Assembly: GCA_019456225.1 (NCBI GenBank) | Contig: VRUI01000038.1 | Location: 1-45,750 of the forward strand | Origin: Planctomycetota bacterium | Lineage (GTDB): Bacteria; Planctomycetota; Phycisphaerae; Sedimentisphaerales; Anaerohalosphaeraceae | Direction of reading: 5' to 3' | DNA: 45,750 nt | In this document: positions 8,859 through 17,517 of the stretch, piece after piece | How positions within the stretch are numbered: the first letter of the stretch is position 1 | Layout of the letters: every line of letters starts with the position of its first letter | Program-made: the position numbers and the translations under genes | Notes under the pieces: generated by a model | Database searches by the model: none | What the model was told of the DNA's origin: nothing | Seen by the model: the letters and a program-made list of their open reading frames with translations, nothing else

Positions 8859-11018
8859 TCACTTTAATTTCCCTTTGCTTTTTCTGTATCCCAAAGCTTC
8901 TTTGCGAATTTTATAAAATAATGTCTTAGGTTTCCAGAAAGTCGCAATACACTCATCATCAATACTTTCAAATGAATCTGAGACTGTTTTAATATCTCCA
9001 TGCCAATAGGCGATCAAAGCTATCTTGGAAAAAGCTAGTTTATCATTTGGGTATAATTTATGATATGCTTTGTATCCGTCTCGAATTCTGTCATAGGAAA
9101 AACCCATTTCAAGAAACTCTGCTTTTTTGACTTTTCGCAGCAGGGAACCTGCCATCAGAGCATAGATCGCATCACCCTTAAGAGTCTCAGGGTATTGCCG
9201 GATCGACATTGCGAATCTCTCATAGTCTCCGGTTCGTCCATGCCACCGCGGCAGCAGAAAGAATGCCATTCTGGAATAAACTTCCAAGCAATCGGGGTCA
9301 ATACTCAAAACTTTTTTGAAACAAGCTTCTGCCTCTTGTCTGGATCTGCCCAGTTCGCATGAAACTTTCAGCCATTTGTGATATAGTACCTTGTCATCTA
9401 TTTTCAATTTGTCGGCCTTACTCAATAATTCATCAGCCTTGTTTAATTCCGCCTTAAATATCTTCCAGCCTTCATCGCTTACGGTACCTGTATAACTGCC
9501 GCCTCTGGCATCCCAGGCATGCCTGATATGCATAGAAGCTTTGGATACAAACGCGGTAGTGGATCCCGGCTTTTCCGTGATCCACTTATCATAGCATTTT
9601 TCCAGTTCTGTAGTTTTCTCAGAATCTGTAAAGTCAAAGTATTGATTCATTTCTTTATAAAACTTTATTATGACAGACGAAGCGTCGACTTTCGATTTTT
9701 TCTGCTTTAAATCACTTGCGATGCTTTCCAGTAAATCGAATTTGCCTTTCAATACATATTCATTCAGTTGAACAAAACAGAAATCCTCATTCTTTTCGAA
9801 GGTATTCGAATCGGTGGTAATATTACTTTTTGGAGAACACGAAATAGCGTTATCATTACTCACCAGCTTGTTTTTAGAAATATCAGCTGTGGAGTAATTG
9901 GTGATCCTGATCCCGGTTTTTGCGGATTTTATGATGTTTTCTGAAATATTTGCCTGTGATCTCTCAGTCACATAAATGCCATAATTATATTTGCCGCTTA
10001 TAGTATTTTTGGTAATTGTAACAACCTTGGATTTACCGTGAACATTAATTCCCTTATCTGTATTTCCCGACACACTGCAATCGCTAATCTCAGCCGATGC
10101 TCCATCTCCGACAATTATATCTTTTCGGTTATTACTTATTTTACAGGATTTAATAACACCGTATGAACCATTTATAATATTGAATCCGCAAGCTCTGGTA
10201 TCAAGGATATTGCATTGTTCAGCCTTAACCTGACTTCCTTTATCCTGGCTATATATAGCAAGTCTAATGTTTTTTGTAAATGTACATTTTTTTGCAGATG
10301 ATTTTGCTCCTTGGGCAACGACGAGACCTTGTAAATTGCTTTCAAAAACACTATTGTTTATTTCTAATTCGCTCTCCTGCCCTAAACAAAGAACACCTGT
10401 TTTGTTTTGCTTAAACGTAATCTTTTCCGCAAAGCACTTAGCACCGAGTACAACATTTAAAGCACCGCCCTTGTTGCTTGTCATGTAACAGTTAGTGATT
10501 TTAAGTTTTGTTTTCTTCCCGGAAGCAACCACTGCGGCTTTATTGGTTCTGTCAATCTTACAATTGTCTATTTCGCCATGACTATCAACAAATTTTATGC
10601 CGGTATTTACGTCAAAAAAACTGCAGTTTTTTAGTCTGATATTTTTTGAATTATTGACATCTACGGCCCCGATCGCTTTGCCCTTATCCTTACTGTTAAC
10701 TTTAGTTGGATTTGATTTAAATGTTATACCGCTCAACTGGAAATTTTCTACCCCATCGAGATACAAGATGGTTTTTTTAGATACATCGGCAATGATCTTA
10801 ACTTTGTCCCGGGATACTCCTTCAATTGCAATATTGTCCTTTTTTAATTCCAATGCTTCGTTATAATCCCCTTCTGCAAGCAGAATAATATCTCCGGAAT
10901 TGGCTTTCTCAATTGCCTGCTGTATTGTCTGGAAGTCTTTCGGGACATTAATCTGCTTTGCTTCTGTAACCGGGGACAAAATAAATAACACAATTATTAT
11001 ATAAGTGACAATTCTCAT
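8859..11018 (-). CDS. Secreted right-handed beta-helix protein with helical C-terminal domain
   Basis: A 719-residue exported protein. Residues 1-20 (MRIVTYIIIVLFILSPVTEA) form a signal peptide. Then follows a pectate-lyase-type entry motif (VPKDFQTIQQAIEKA, GDIILLAEGDY) and about 16 right-handed beta-helix turns of 20-24 residues, rich in 'NC.I....' and 'G.V...G'. From about residue 470 the fold changes to helices: RHAWDARGGSYTG, LLSKADKL, FLLPRWHGRTGD and TPR-like pairs. That part resembles the DUF4034 family, an assignment from memory that is not certain. The start is ATG 11018 with AAAGG about 8 bases upstream; a start 49 codons earlier would bury the signal peptide. The protein may bind or process polysaccharide, but no catalytic site is apparent. 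Confidence 0.8.
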   Translation of the reverse strand: MRIVTYIIIVLFILSPVTEAKQINVPKDFQTIQQAIEKANSGDIILLAEGDYNEALELKKDNIAIEGVSRDKVKIIADVSKKTILYLDGVENFQLSGITFKSNPTKVNSKDKGKAIGAVDVNNSKNIRLKNCSFFDVNTGIKFVDSHGEIDNCKIDRTNKAAVVASGKKTKLKITNCYMTSNKGGALNVVLGAKCFAEKITFKQNKTGVLCLGQESELEINNSVFESNLQGLVVAQGAKSSAKKCTFTKNIRLAIYSQDKGSQVKAEQCNILDTRACGFNIINGSYGVIKSCKISNNRKDIIVGDGASAEISDCSVSGNTDKGINVHGKSKVVTITKNTISGKYNYGIYVTERSQANISENIIKSAKTGIRITNYSTADISKNKLVSNDNAISCSPKSNITTDSNTFEKNEDFCFVQLNEYVLKGKFDLLESIASDLKQKKSKVDASSVIIKFYKEMNQYFDFTDSEKTTELEKCYDKWITEKPGSTTAFVSKASMHIRHAWDARGGSYTGTVSDEGWKIFKAELNKADELLSKADKLKIDDKVLYHKWLKVSCELGRSRQEAEACFKKVLSIDPDCLEVYSRMAFFLLPRWHGRTGDYERFAMSIRQYPETLKGDAIYALMAGSLLRKVKKAEFLEMGFSYDRIRDGYKAYHKLYPNDKLAFSKIALIAYWHGDIKTVSDSFESIDDECIATFWKPKTLFYKIRKEALGYRKSKGKLK

Positions 11019-11544
11019 AGCTTTACCTTTCTGATTATTGAAAGTATACTTTTTAAGAAGATAAGAATCTGTCTCCGACAAACTCAAATGCCAAATTCTT
11101 ACATATTTTATTCTGCCGTGCCTTTGCCAATTGCTTTTTGGCAGCAAGTCGGCCACTTCTCTCAAGGGTGGGATTTTTTATTCCTACATTTATTCTATCA
11201 GTAAAATGAACATAATCAACTAAATTTAATTCACAATTTATTCCCGCAAAGGAAAGATAATCGGGGATAGATTATGAGCAGTAGGAGATATACCACATTT
11301 CAAACTTTTCTCTATTTTCGCTATCAAATTTTCGAACCAATTGCGCTGACACTATCTTGCTATCGCCCAAAAAAATGAAAAATTTTAATCCCTTATCCTC
11401 AATCAACTTAACGATTTCAACCCAAAAAAAATTTGCCCATTTTTCGCATCAAACATGCATGTTCGTGCTAAATACGGAGGGGCATAGTTTTTTTGCTCCA
11501 CTAAACCGGATATTCCGGGCAATGTTTCCTATCGGTTTCCAAAA

Positions 11545-11604
11545 CCGGTAAAATTCGGTAAAAAACGGTAAACCAGGGAGCAATGAAATGACAAAAAGGT
11601 AAAC
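11545..11604 (+). promoter_or_regulatory. Helically phased CGGTAAA motifs
   Basis: GGTA occurs at 11547, 11557 and 11567, exactly 10 bases apart, each as (C)CGGTAAA with an A-rich filler, and again at 11598 (GGTAAACC). The first copy is also the right half of CGGTTT-CC-AAAACCG. Spacing of one helical turn, upstream of a likely promoter, suggests a regulator site. This is inference; no known regulator is recognised. Confidence 0.35.
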
Positions 11605-11633
11605 CGCGACTTTAGAAATCAACGATTTTACAG

Positions 11634-11661
11634 TTGAAATTTGGATGTAAATCGCTATAAT
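11634..11661 (+). promoter_or_regulatory. Likely sigma70-type promoter for phosphofructokinase
   Basis: TTGAAA (11634-11639), a 16-base spacer, then a perfect TATAAT (11656-11661). Transcription would start near 11668, giving a leader of about 40 bases before the ATG at 11711. Confidence 0.6.
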
Positions 11662-11710
11662 CGCCATTCGTTTAAATATCCCTGAAAAATAATAAGAAAG
11701 GTAGTACAAA

Positions 11711-12907
11711 ATGCCCAATGCAATAGTCAGCCAGTCAGGCGGGCCGACCGGTGTGATCAATGCCTCGCTGGTAGGCGTAATCGAACAAGCTAAAAAGCAC
11801 AGCAAAATCGACAAGCTCTACGGTGCCATCCACGCCGTCAGCGGCATGGTCAAGGAGAATTTCGTCGACCTGACCGATATCTCTCCGGAAAGACTCGACG
11901 CCATCGCGGCTTCACCGTCAGCGGCCCTCGGTTCCAGCCGTGACAAACCCAACGCCGAATATTGCAGCAAGATCCTCGAGGTCTTCAAAAAATACGACAT
12001 CGAATATTTCTTCTACATCGGCGGCAACGACTCTGCAAACACCTGCAAGATCATCAATGAAATGGCCGACGACGTAGACATCGACCTTAAAGCATTCCAC
12101 ATTCCAAAGACCGTCGACAACGACCTCCGCACAACGGACCACTGCCCCGGTTACGGCACTGCCGCGAAATTCGTAGCTTGCGCACTTCAGGGCGATGACC
12201 TCGACAACCGTGCACTGCTCGGCGTTAAGATCGACGTGATCATGGGGCGTGACGCCGGTTGGCTGACGGCTGCGTCCACTCTCGGCCAGCAAAGAGACGA
12301 CGACGGACCGCACCTGGTTTACCTTCCGGAACGTCCCATCAAGATCGAAGATATGGTCGCACAGGTCAAAGAAGTTTACGACAGACTCGGCCGCTGTGTT
12401 GTCGCGGTCAGCGAAGGTATCCGCGACGTTGATGGCGTGGTATGGGCAAAGAAGATCGCCGAAGAAGCAGAAGTCGATTCCCACGGTAACGTCCAGCTTT
12501 CCGGCTCTGGAGCACTGGCTGACTTCCTGTCAAAAAAGATCAAAGCAGGCACCGGCATCGGACGCGTTCGCGCAGACACCTTCGGATACCTCCAGAGAAG
12601 CTTCGCCGGCTTGCAGTCAGAAACAGACGTAGATGAAGCACGCCGCTGCGGCCGACAGGCTGTTATCTACTCCGAAGACAACGACAACGGTTCGGTAGCG
12701 ATGAAGAGAACCGGCGAAGGCGAAAACTATTGCGTAGACCTGTTCCTGACCGACCTGGCAAACGTCGCCGAGTTCACAAAGGACCTGCCGGACGAATTCA
12801 TCAACGAAGCGGGCAACGGCGTAACAAAGGCATTCAAGGACTACGCAATGCCGCTAGCCGGGAATCTCCCAAAAACCGATACCTTCATAAACGACCCAAA
12901 GCTATAA
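11711..12907 (+). CDS. pfp: 6-phosphofructokinase, probably pyrophosphate-dependent
   Basis: Phosphorylates fructose 6-phosphate to fructose 1,6-bisphosphate in glycolysis; PPi-dependent forms are reversible. The 398 residues show GGPTGVINAS at the N-terminus, IGGNDSANT (104-112), PKTVDND with catalytic Asp136 (132-138), IMGRDAGWL (177-185) and PERP. Two positions separate donor types: the residue equal to E. coli Gly104 is Asp107 here, and that equal to Gly124 is Lys133. Both point to PPi rather than ATP. The Asp of GGD is replaced by Asn106, a variant I recall from some PPi-type enzymes. AAGAAAGG lies about 9 bases before the ATG. It has its own promoter and a strong terminator, so it is probably monocistronic. 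Donor specificity is inferred from sequence only. Confidence 0.92.
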   Translation: MPNAIVSQSGGPTGVINASLVGVIEQAKKHSKIDKLYGAIHAVSGMVKENFVDLTDISPERLDAIAASPSAALGSSRDKPNAEYCSKILEVFKKYDIEYFFYIGGNDSANTCKIINEMADDVDIDLKAFHIPKTVDNDLRTTDHCPGYGTAAKFVACALQGDDLDNRALLGVKIDVIMGRDAGWLTAASTLGQQRDDDGPHLVYLPERPIKIEDMVAQVKEVYDRLGRCVVAVSEGIRDVDGVVWAKKIAEEAEVDSHGNVQLSGSGALADFLSKKIKAGTGIGRVRADTFGYLQRSFAGLQSETDVDEARRCGRQAVIYSEDNDNGSVAMKRTGEGENYCVDLFLTDLANVAEFTKDLPDEFINEAGNGVTKAFKDYAMPLAGNLPKTDTFINDPKL

Positions 12908-12934
12908 ACGGTTTTAGTTCCAAATAACCAAAAA

Positions 12935-12967
12935 GGCCCGCAAGATATTATCTCGCGGGTCTTTTTT
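12935..12967. terminator. Bidirectional intrinsic terminator
   Basis: A 13-pair stem with one mismatch (arms GGCCCGCAAGATA and TATCTCGCGGGTC region, 12935-12961) is followed by TTTTTT on the plus strand and preceded by AAAAA (TTTTT on the minus strand). It can end the convergent pfp and aldo/keto reductase transcripts. Confidence 0.88.
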
Positions 12968-14090
12968 ATATTTTAGCTTCCCACTCAGCCATCTCGCCAA
13001 GCCGCTCGATAATATTGAGGTGCTGGGTGCACTCCGCTTCGCACTTGCCGCATTGTATGCAGTCGGCGGCACTGGCTTTGCGGTCGACAAGAAGCCCCCA
13101 CTCATGATGAAACTTGGTTTCCTCTATCAACTCTTTTTCACTCTTATGGAACATCGCCTTGTCGTTATAGGCCTGCATATAATTGGCTACCGGAATTTCC
13201 TTCTCGCAGCACTTCATACAGTAACCGCAGCCGGTGCAGATCGCGTTCATGTTTTCAGATACATTCGATTTGACCCGCTCGATATCTTCCTGCGTAAACG
13301 GCTTGCTGCCGGCGGCGACGTCGCAGGCAGTGTCGATGTGCTGCTTCGTGGTAAAACCAATTAGTGTAATAGTTATTTGCGGGCAGCTTACGCAAAACCT
13401 TATCGCAGCCTCGACGGGTGTTTCCCCTTCGGCGGCAAGATAGCCAAGTTCATTTTCAAACTTCGGTATCATCCCTCCCGACAGCGGATTCATCGCGACA
13501 ACACCATAACCGCCATTGTAAGCAGCCTCGACCCCCTGCCACCTGTAAGGGAAGTTCAGAATGTTAACACCCATAAGCACACCGACGAAATTGTCGTCAT
13601 TGATTATTCTCTCGATCTTATTGCCCGGAAGATGCGTCGAAATAACGATGTTTTTTATCAGCCCCTCTTCTTTGCATTTCATCAGACCATCATATTGCCC
13701 GCCTTTTTTCATAGCGAGTTCGTATTGCGCCATGCTGCGGATGCACCAGACATGATAAAAATCAAGATAGTCGCAGTTAAGACGTTTGAGGGATTTTTCA
13801 ACGCCTCCCCTCGCCTTATCAGCCGTATCAAACTCAGTCGGCATACCCTTAGTCGAGACATAAAACTCATCGCGGTAATCGCTCATCCGGTCGAGAGCAA
13901 TCCCGAAAATATCCTCGCTCTTATCTTCGCAATAACCCGGGGCAGTATCAAAATAATTGACGCCCTTTTCCCTGGCATAGAGCAGAAGCTCCGCGTTTTC
14001 CTCGTTGGACTTTTTCAGATCAAACCGCATCCCGCCAAAACCAACGGCACTAACCTTAATACCGGCCCTACCATATTCCTTATAGATCAT
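12966..14090 (-). CDS. Aldo/keto reductase with C-terminal ferredoxin-type domain
   Basis: A 374-residue oxidoreductase of the aldo/keto reductase superfamily with extra iron-sulphur motifs. The (beta/alpha)8 barrel keeps the catalytic tetrad: Asp48 and Tyr53 in FDTAPGY, Lys81 in VSTKG and His113 in FYHVW. After the barrel, Cys285, Cys288, Cys291 and Cys294/295 (CTGCGYCMKCC) and Cys344, Cys347, Cys350 and Cys354 (CIQCGKCEAEC) look like two [4Fe-4S] sites, so the enzyme may exchange electrons with a cluster carrier as well as a nicotinamide cofactor. This domain layout is widespread in anaerobes. The substrate cannot be told. It shares the terminator at 12935 with pfp but runs in the opposite direction. 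Confidence 0.9.
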   Translation of the reverse strand: MIYKEYGRAGIKVSAVGFGGMRFDLKKSNEENAELLLYAREKGVNYFDTAPGYCEDKSEDIFGIALDRMSDYRDEFYVSTKGMPTEFDTADKARGGVEKSLKRLNCDYLDFYHVWCIRSMAQYELAMKKGGQYDGLMKCKEEGLIKNIVISTHLPGNKIERIINDDNFVGVLMGVNILNFPYRWQGVEAAYNGGYGVVAMNPLSGGMIPKFENELGYLAAEGETPVEAAIRFCVSCPQITITLIGFTTKQHIDTACDVAAGSKPFTQEDIERVKSNVSENMNAICTGCGYCMKCCEKEIPVANYMQAYNDKAMFHKSEKELIEETKFHHEWGLLVDRKASAADCIQCGKCEAECTQHLNIIERLGEMAEWEAKI

Positions 14091-14185
14091 CGCAATCTCT
14101 CTGCAAAAAAAGTGATTAGTTCTGTTTAGGTCGTCAATAGTAATGTCACACGGGATGATTTACAAGAACAAAATGAAAAATGTGC

Positions 14186-14230
14186 TGTCGGCATCCTGCC
14201 GACAGCTCCTGCGGGCAGGATGCCCGCAGG
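14186..14230. repeat. Two adjacent interspersed palindromes
   Basis: TGTCGGCA-TCC-TGCCGACA (14186-14204; arms extend to 10 pairs with flanking GC) is followed by CCTGCGGGCA-GGA-TGCCCGCAGG (14208-14230). The first has the same arms as elements at 40193 and 45429; the second shares 13 bases with 8836-8848. They lie between the aldo/keto reductase and histidine kinase genes. Confidence 0.75.
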
Positions 14231-14252
14231 ACGATTGAGGACAAAATCCTAC

Positions 14253-16244
14253 CTATGCACTCGTCGGGATCGAAACGAAGAATCTGCTTCCATTTCCCGG
14301 TTCGGATTCTACCCATATCTTACCGCTATGCCTGTCGAGTATCCTGCTGATGATCGTAAGGCCCAACCCTTCGCCGCTGACCGGGCCTTGCGGATCGAGC
14401 CGATGAAAAACTTCGAATATTTTCGACTGATTACTCGCAGATATCCCTACCCCGTTATCCTCGACGCAATAGACACTGCTGCCGTTTTCGACCCAGCCGG
14501 AAACTACGATCTTATCGTCACCATTACTCTTGCGGTATTTAACCGCATTGTCAAGCAAATTGCTGAATACCTGGTTGATCATACCAGCATCGCCAAAACA
14601 TGACGGCAGATCCCTCAACTTGATCGAGATGTCCTTGCTGGAAAGATCATACTGCATCGCCTCGCAAATACATTCGAGCATGTCATTCATATCCAGCGAA
14701 GCCATCTCTACCTCTGCGGTGCCGGCCCTGGAAATCTGCAAAAGCCCGCCGATAAGCACCTGCATCTTTTCGGCACCGGCGGTGATGAACCGCAAATCTT
14801 CCGGGATACCTTCCTTAAGCAGCGGGATGATCTTCTTTTTAACATCTTCGTCGATATTTTCCGATTCTAGAATTCTTTCGATCTCACCGCAGAGAATAGC
14901 AAGCTCCTCGCTAAAACCGTTTATCGTAACCAGCGGCGAACGGAGATCGTGCGAGGCGACATAGACGACGTTCTGAAGCTCACGATTTTTTTCTTCCAGA
15001 ATTTCAAGCAGCTTTTCCCTTTGCTTCTCAGCCTTTTTGCGAACAGAGACTTCTCTATGCAGTTCTACCCTCATAGTTTCAAAGGATCTGCAAAGATCCC
15101 CGATCTCATCTGAGCTTGTCGCTTCGATCTTTTTCGTAAGATCGCCGTTTGCGATCAGCTTGCTTGCTTCAGAGAGAGCGACGACAGGTCTTACTATCTG
15201 CTTTGATATTGACGCCGTAACAATCCAGGATACTATAAAAGCTAACAGGTATAAAGCAACTAGAACCGATAAGATGTTGCCCGCTTTTTGACGAGCGACA
15301 AAGCCTGCCTTATTCAGTTTCTCGGAAGCAAGGAACATCAGCTTCGATGCCATCTCTGAATCAGCATTACCAAGCTTGCCAACTGCGGTGACAAGAAGCT
15401 TTTCTTTTTGACGAAAATCAAGTTCTTTGTCAAACATCTCGAACAATTGATTTTTACCTGTCGCAGAAAATATAAATACTATAGAAATAACGGAGATCTC
15501 ATTAACGAATTCTTTACAATCTTTATTTTCAGCAGCAGCTCTGAGGATTTCCAATTGCTCTGTAAAAATGTCGGTGTGCTTTAGAAATTCATTCCTTATA
15601 GCCAACCGCTGTTTTGAAATGAGCAGCATACCTTTTGTAATATATTCTTCATCGGAAACTATTGAGTGCAAATGAAAATTCTTGAGCTTCATAAGCGATC
15701 TGTTAATTATTTCATTGCCTGAGTTTTTGTCCTGATAATCGACAAGAAGATCATGCAGCCTGGCCCCATGATCTTCGTGAGTCTCCATCAATGCTATTCG
15801 CTTTGCCCGGGCATCGAGCATTTTGTTATGTGTTTCAATCGCCTTACCCGCTACTTCGTCAAAATCAGGCATAACGGTCGACATTGCTTTTTCCCAGATA
15901 GCTTTCATTTGTTGATTATCTAAAGGCAAGTTATCGATCGCATCACAAATCTTTTTTTCCAACGCGTCATGAGCGGCAAGATATTGCTTAAATTGCTTTT
16001 CTATCTCGTCGAGCTTTTCGGGATATTCTTCCATGAGGTAATCCCTAAGGGCAAACCTGGCAAGCGATTTATGTTCACTCATTTCATTGCAGGCTATTAC
16101 CAGAGGGGAAAATTTTGTGACGATGCTATGGACACTTTTTTGGACGATGAACATGCTTATAATAGCCGCCAGCGCCGATGCCACTACCAGGGTGATCATT
16201 ATCGCCATGGCGATAGAATATTTCTTGCCTATTGTCAATCTCAT
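14253..16244 (-). CDS. Membrane sensor histidine kinase (HAMP, HisKA, HATPase)
   Basis: A 663-residue two-component sensor. Transmembrane helices lie at about 9-34 and 324-346, enclosing a helical periplasmic sensor region of roughly 290 residues, probably a helical bundle. A HAMP linker (347-400) and coiled coil lead to the HisKA dimerisation helix with phospho-acceptor His432 in ASHDLRSPL. The ATP-binding domain has the N box NQVFSNLLDNAVKY, the G1 box EDNGVGI and the G2 box GEGLGLTI. This HisKA/HATPase arrangement resembles bacteriophytochrome-like kinases (SHDLR.PL). No response regulator gene adjoins it, so the partner is elsewhere. The signal sensed is unknown. No clear ribosome site precedes the ATG. 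Confidence 0.93.
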   Translation of the reverse strand: MRLTIGKKYSIAMAIMITLVVASALAAIISMFIVQKSVHSIVTKFSPLVIACNEMSEHKSLARFALRDYLMEEYPEKLDEIEKQFKQYLAAHDALEKKICDAIDNLPLDNQQMKAIWEKAMSTVMPDFDEVAGKAIETHNKMLDARAKRIALMETHEDHGARLHDLLVDYQDKNSGNEIINRSLMKLKNFHLHSIVSDEEYITKGMLLISKQRLAIRNEFLKHTDIFTEQLEILRAAAENKDCKEFVNEISVISIVFIFSATGKNQLFEMFDKELDFRQKEKLLVTAVGKLGNADSEMASKLMFLASEKLNKAGFVARQKAGNILSVLVALYLLAFIVSWIVTASISKQIVRPVVALSEASKLIANGDLTKKIEATSSDEIGDLCRSFETMRVELHREVSVRKKAEKQREKLLEILEEKNRELQNVVYVASHDLRSPLVTINGFSEELAILCGEIERILESENIDEDVKKKIIPLLKEGIPEDLRFITAGAEKMQVLIGGLLQISRAGTAEVEMASLDMNDMLECICEAMQYDLSSKDISIKLRDLPSCFGDAGMINQVFSNLLDNAVKYRKSNGDDKIVVSGWVENGSSVYCVEDNGVGISASNQSKIFEVFHRLDPQGPVSGEGLGLTIISRILDRHSGKIWVESEPGNGSRFFVSIPTSA

Positions 16245-16558
16245 TATATGAAAAGGTCCGTCTTTACGCAGTTATTGCTTCTCTGAATCAAATAAAATTG
16301 AAATTCCATCTACCCCCAACTCCCCATTGTCAGGATGAATGTTATATCGAACCATTAACTATGTTAGTTAATAGGCTTTTGGCTATTTACACGCAGCAAA
16401 TGGCGCAAAAAAATAGCAAAAGGATAACCCAGGTAGAAGATGGATATTGCAGATGCCTCAAAAACCAATTAAAAGCGCGTCAGCGCGAGCTCCCCGATCA
16501 GACGAACAATAACAATTAAACTCAACGCCAACCGCGTGACAAACCCAAACGTCTGTCA
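16245..16558. other. Intergenic region with a degenerate hairpin repeat
   Basis: About 310 bases between the histidine kinase start and the argF stop, both on the minus strand. No credible gene. Bases 16473-16496 (AAGCGCGTCAGCGCGAGCTC region) match the hairpin family found at 45251, 45392 and 45599, with GCGA as the loop but most of the stem no longer pairing. Confidence 0.5.
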
Positions 16559-17473
16559 TTAAGACATCAGATGCTTCAAAAGCGCACGCTGGAAGTGCAA
16601 CCGGTTCTCGGCCTGGTCGAAAATCACCGAGTTTTTCGATTCGGTAACCTCATCGGTAATCTCAAGTCCCCGGTACGCCGGCAGACAGTGCAGCACCAGC
16701 GCATCGGCCGGCGCCTTGCTCATAAGCTCGCTATTGACCTGGAACCCCTCAAAGTCAGCGATCCTCTGCTGCTTTTCGTCTTCCTGGCCCATGCTTATCC
16801 AGGTGTCTGTATAAACAGCGGCAGCATCTTTGACAGCTTGTTCGGCATTTGAAAGCTGAACAACAGTATCGGCGCAAATATCGTTAGCTGTAGAGATAGA
16901 TTCTTCGTCAAGTTCATAATTTGCAGGCGAAGCGATCGCAAGTTTCATACCAAACTTTGCACATGCAAAAGCAAGCGACCTTGCCACATTATTTCCGTCG
17001 CCGATATAAGCAACCTTAAGCCCCTTAAGATCGCCGCGATGTTCCTGAATAGTCAGCAGGTCAGCCATCGCCTGGCAAGGATGCGACCAGTCGCTAAGAG
17101 CGTTTATCACGGGAACGTCAGCGAACCTGGCAAGTTCGATGATTGTCTCATGCGAGAACGTCCTGGCCATAATTCCGTCGACATATCGGCTGAAAACCCT
17201 GGCCATATCCTTAGCCGGTTCTCGCTTACCGATAATGCCGATATCGCTGGGCTTGAGATAAATGCCATTGCCGCCAAGGTCGGTCATCGCAACCTGAAAG
17301 CTGATCCGCGTCCGAAGACTGGACTTCTCAAAAACCATCGCCAGAGTCTTACCGGCAAGGCAGACATCACGTTTGCCGCCTTTATAAATTTTCTTAAGAT
17401 CCGAACTAAGAGCCAAAAGCTCAGAAAGTTCATCGTTTGAACATGTTTTTATTGAAATAAAATCATTCATCAT
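16559..17473 (-). CDS. argF: Ornithine carbamoyltransferase
   Basis: Transfers the carbamoyl group from carbamoyl phosphate to ornithine, making citrulline, in arginine synthesis. The 304 residues match the family length. The carbamoyl-phosphate loop is SSLRTR (51-56; SxRTR family signature), HPCQ is at 131-134, the ornithine-side SMGQE loop at 227-231, and the HCLP catalytic loop with Cys263 at 262-265. It is the last gene of a minus-strand argB-argD-argF set, 44 bases after argD. There are two possible consecutive ATG starts (17473, 17470); neither has a strong ribosome site, so coupling to argD translation is possible. argC, argJ, argG and argH are not in the window. Confidence 0.94.
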   Translation of the reverse strand: MMNDFISIKTCSNDELSELLALSSDLKKIYKGGKRDVCLAGKTLAMVFEKSSLRTRISFQVAMTDLGGNGIYLKPSDIGIIGKREPAKDMARVFSRYVDGIMARTFSHETIIELARFADVPVINALSDWSHPCQAMADLLTIQEHRGDLKGLKVAYIGDGNNVARSLAFACAKFGMKLAIASPANYELDEESISTANDICADTVVQLSNAEQAVKDAAAVYTDTWISMGQEDEKQQRIADFEGFQVNSELMSKAPADALVLHCLPAYRGLEITDEVTESKNSVIFDQAENRLHFQRALLKHLMS

Positions 17474-17517
17474 ATTGTCGTTTCTAAAATATATCGCCGC
17501 CGGTAAGAACCCGGAAG

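Larger units (their letters stand above)
11019..11710. other. Intergenic region between divergent genes
   Basis: About 690 bases without a convincing gene between the minus-strand beta-helix gene and the plus-strand phosphofructokinase gene. It is AT-rich. It holds phased CGGTA motifs at 11545-11571 and a plausible promoter at 11634-11661, described separately. The rest (11100-11540) contains only short open frames without ribosome sites and shows nothing recognisable. Confidence 0.6.

Noticed and set aside
13377-14129. Long plus-strand open frame (250 codons)
   Set aside because: It is antisense to the aldo/keto reductase, which has intact catalytic and cluster residues; the plus-strand product has no family features.
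16232-16519. Plus-strand open frame of 95 codons between the kinase and argF
   Set aside because: No ribosome site, no recognisable domain, and its end runs through the hairpin-repeat copy at 16473.
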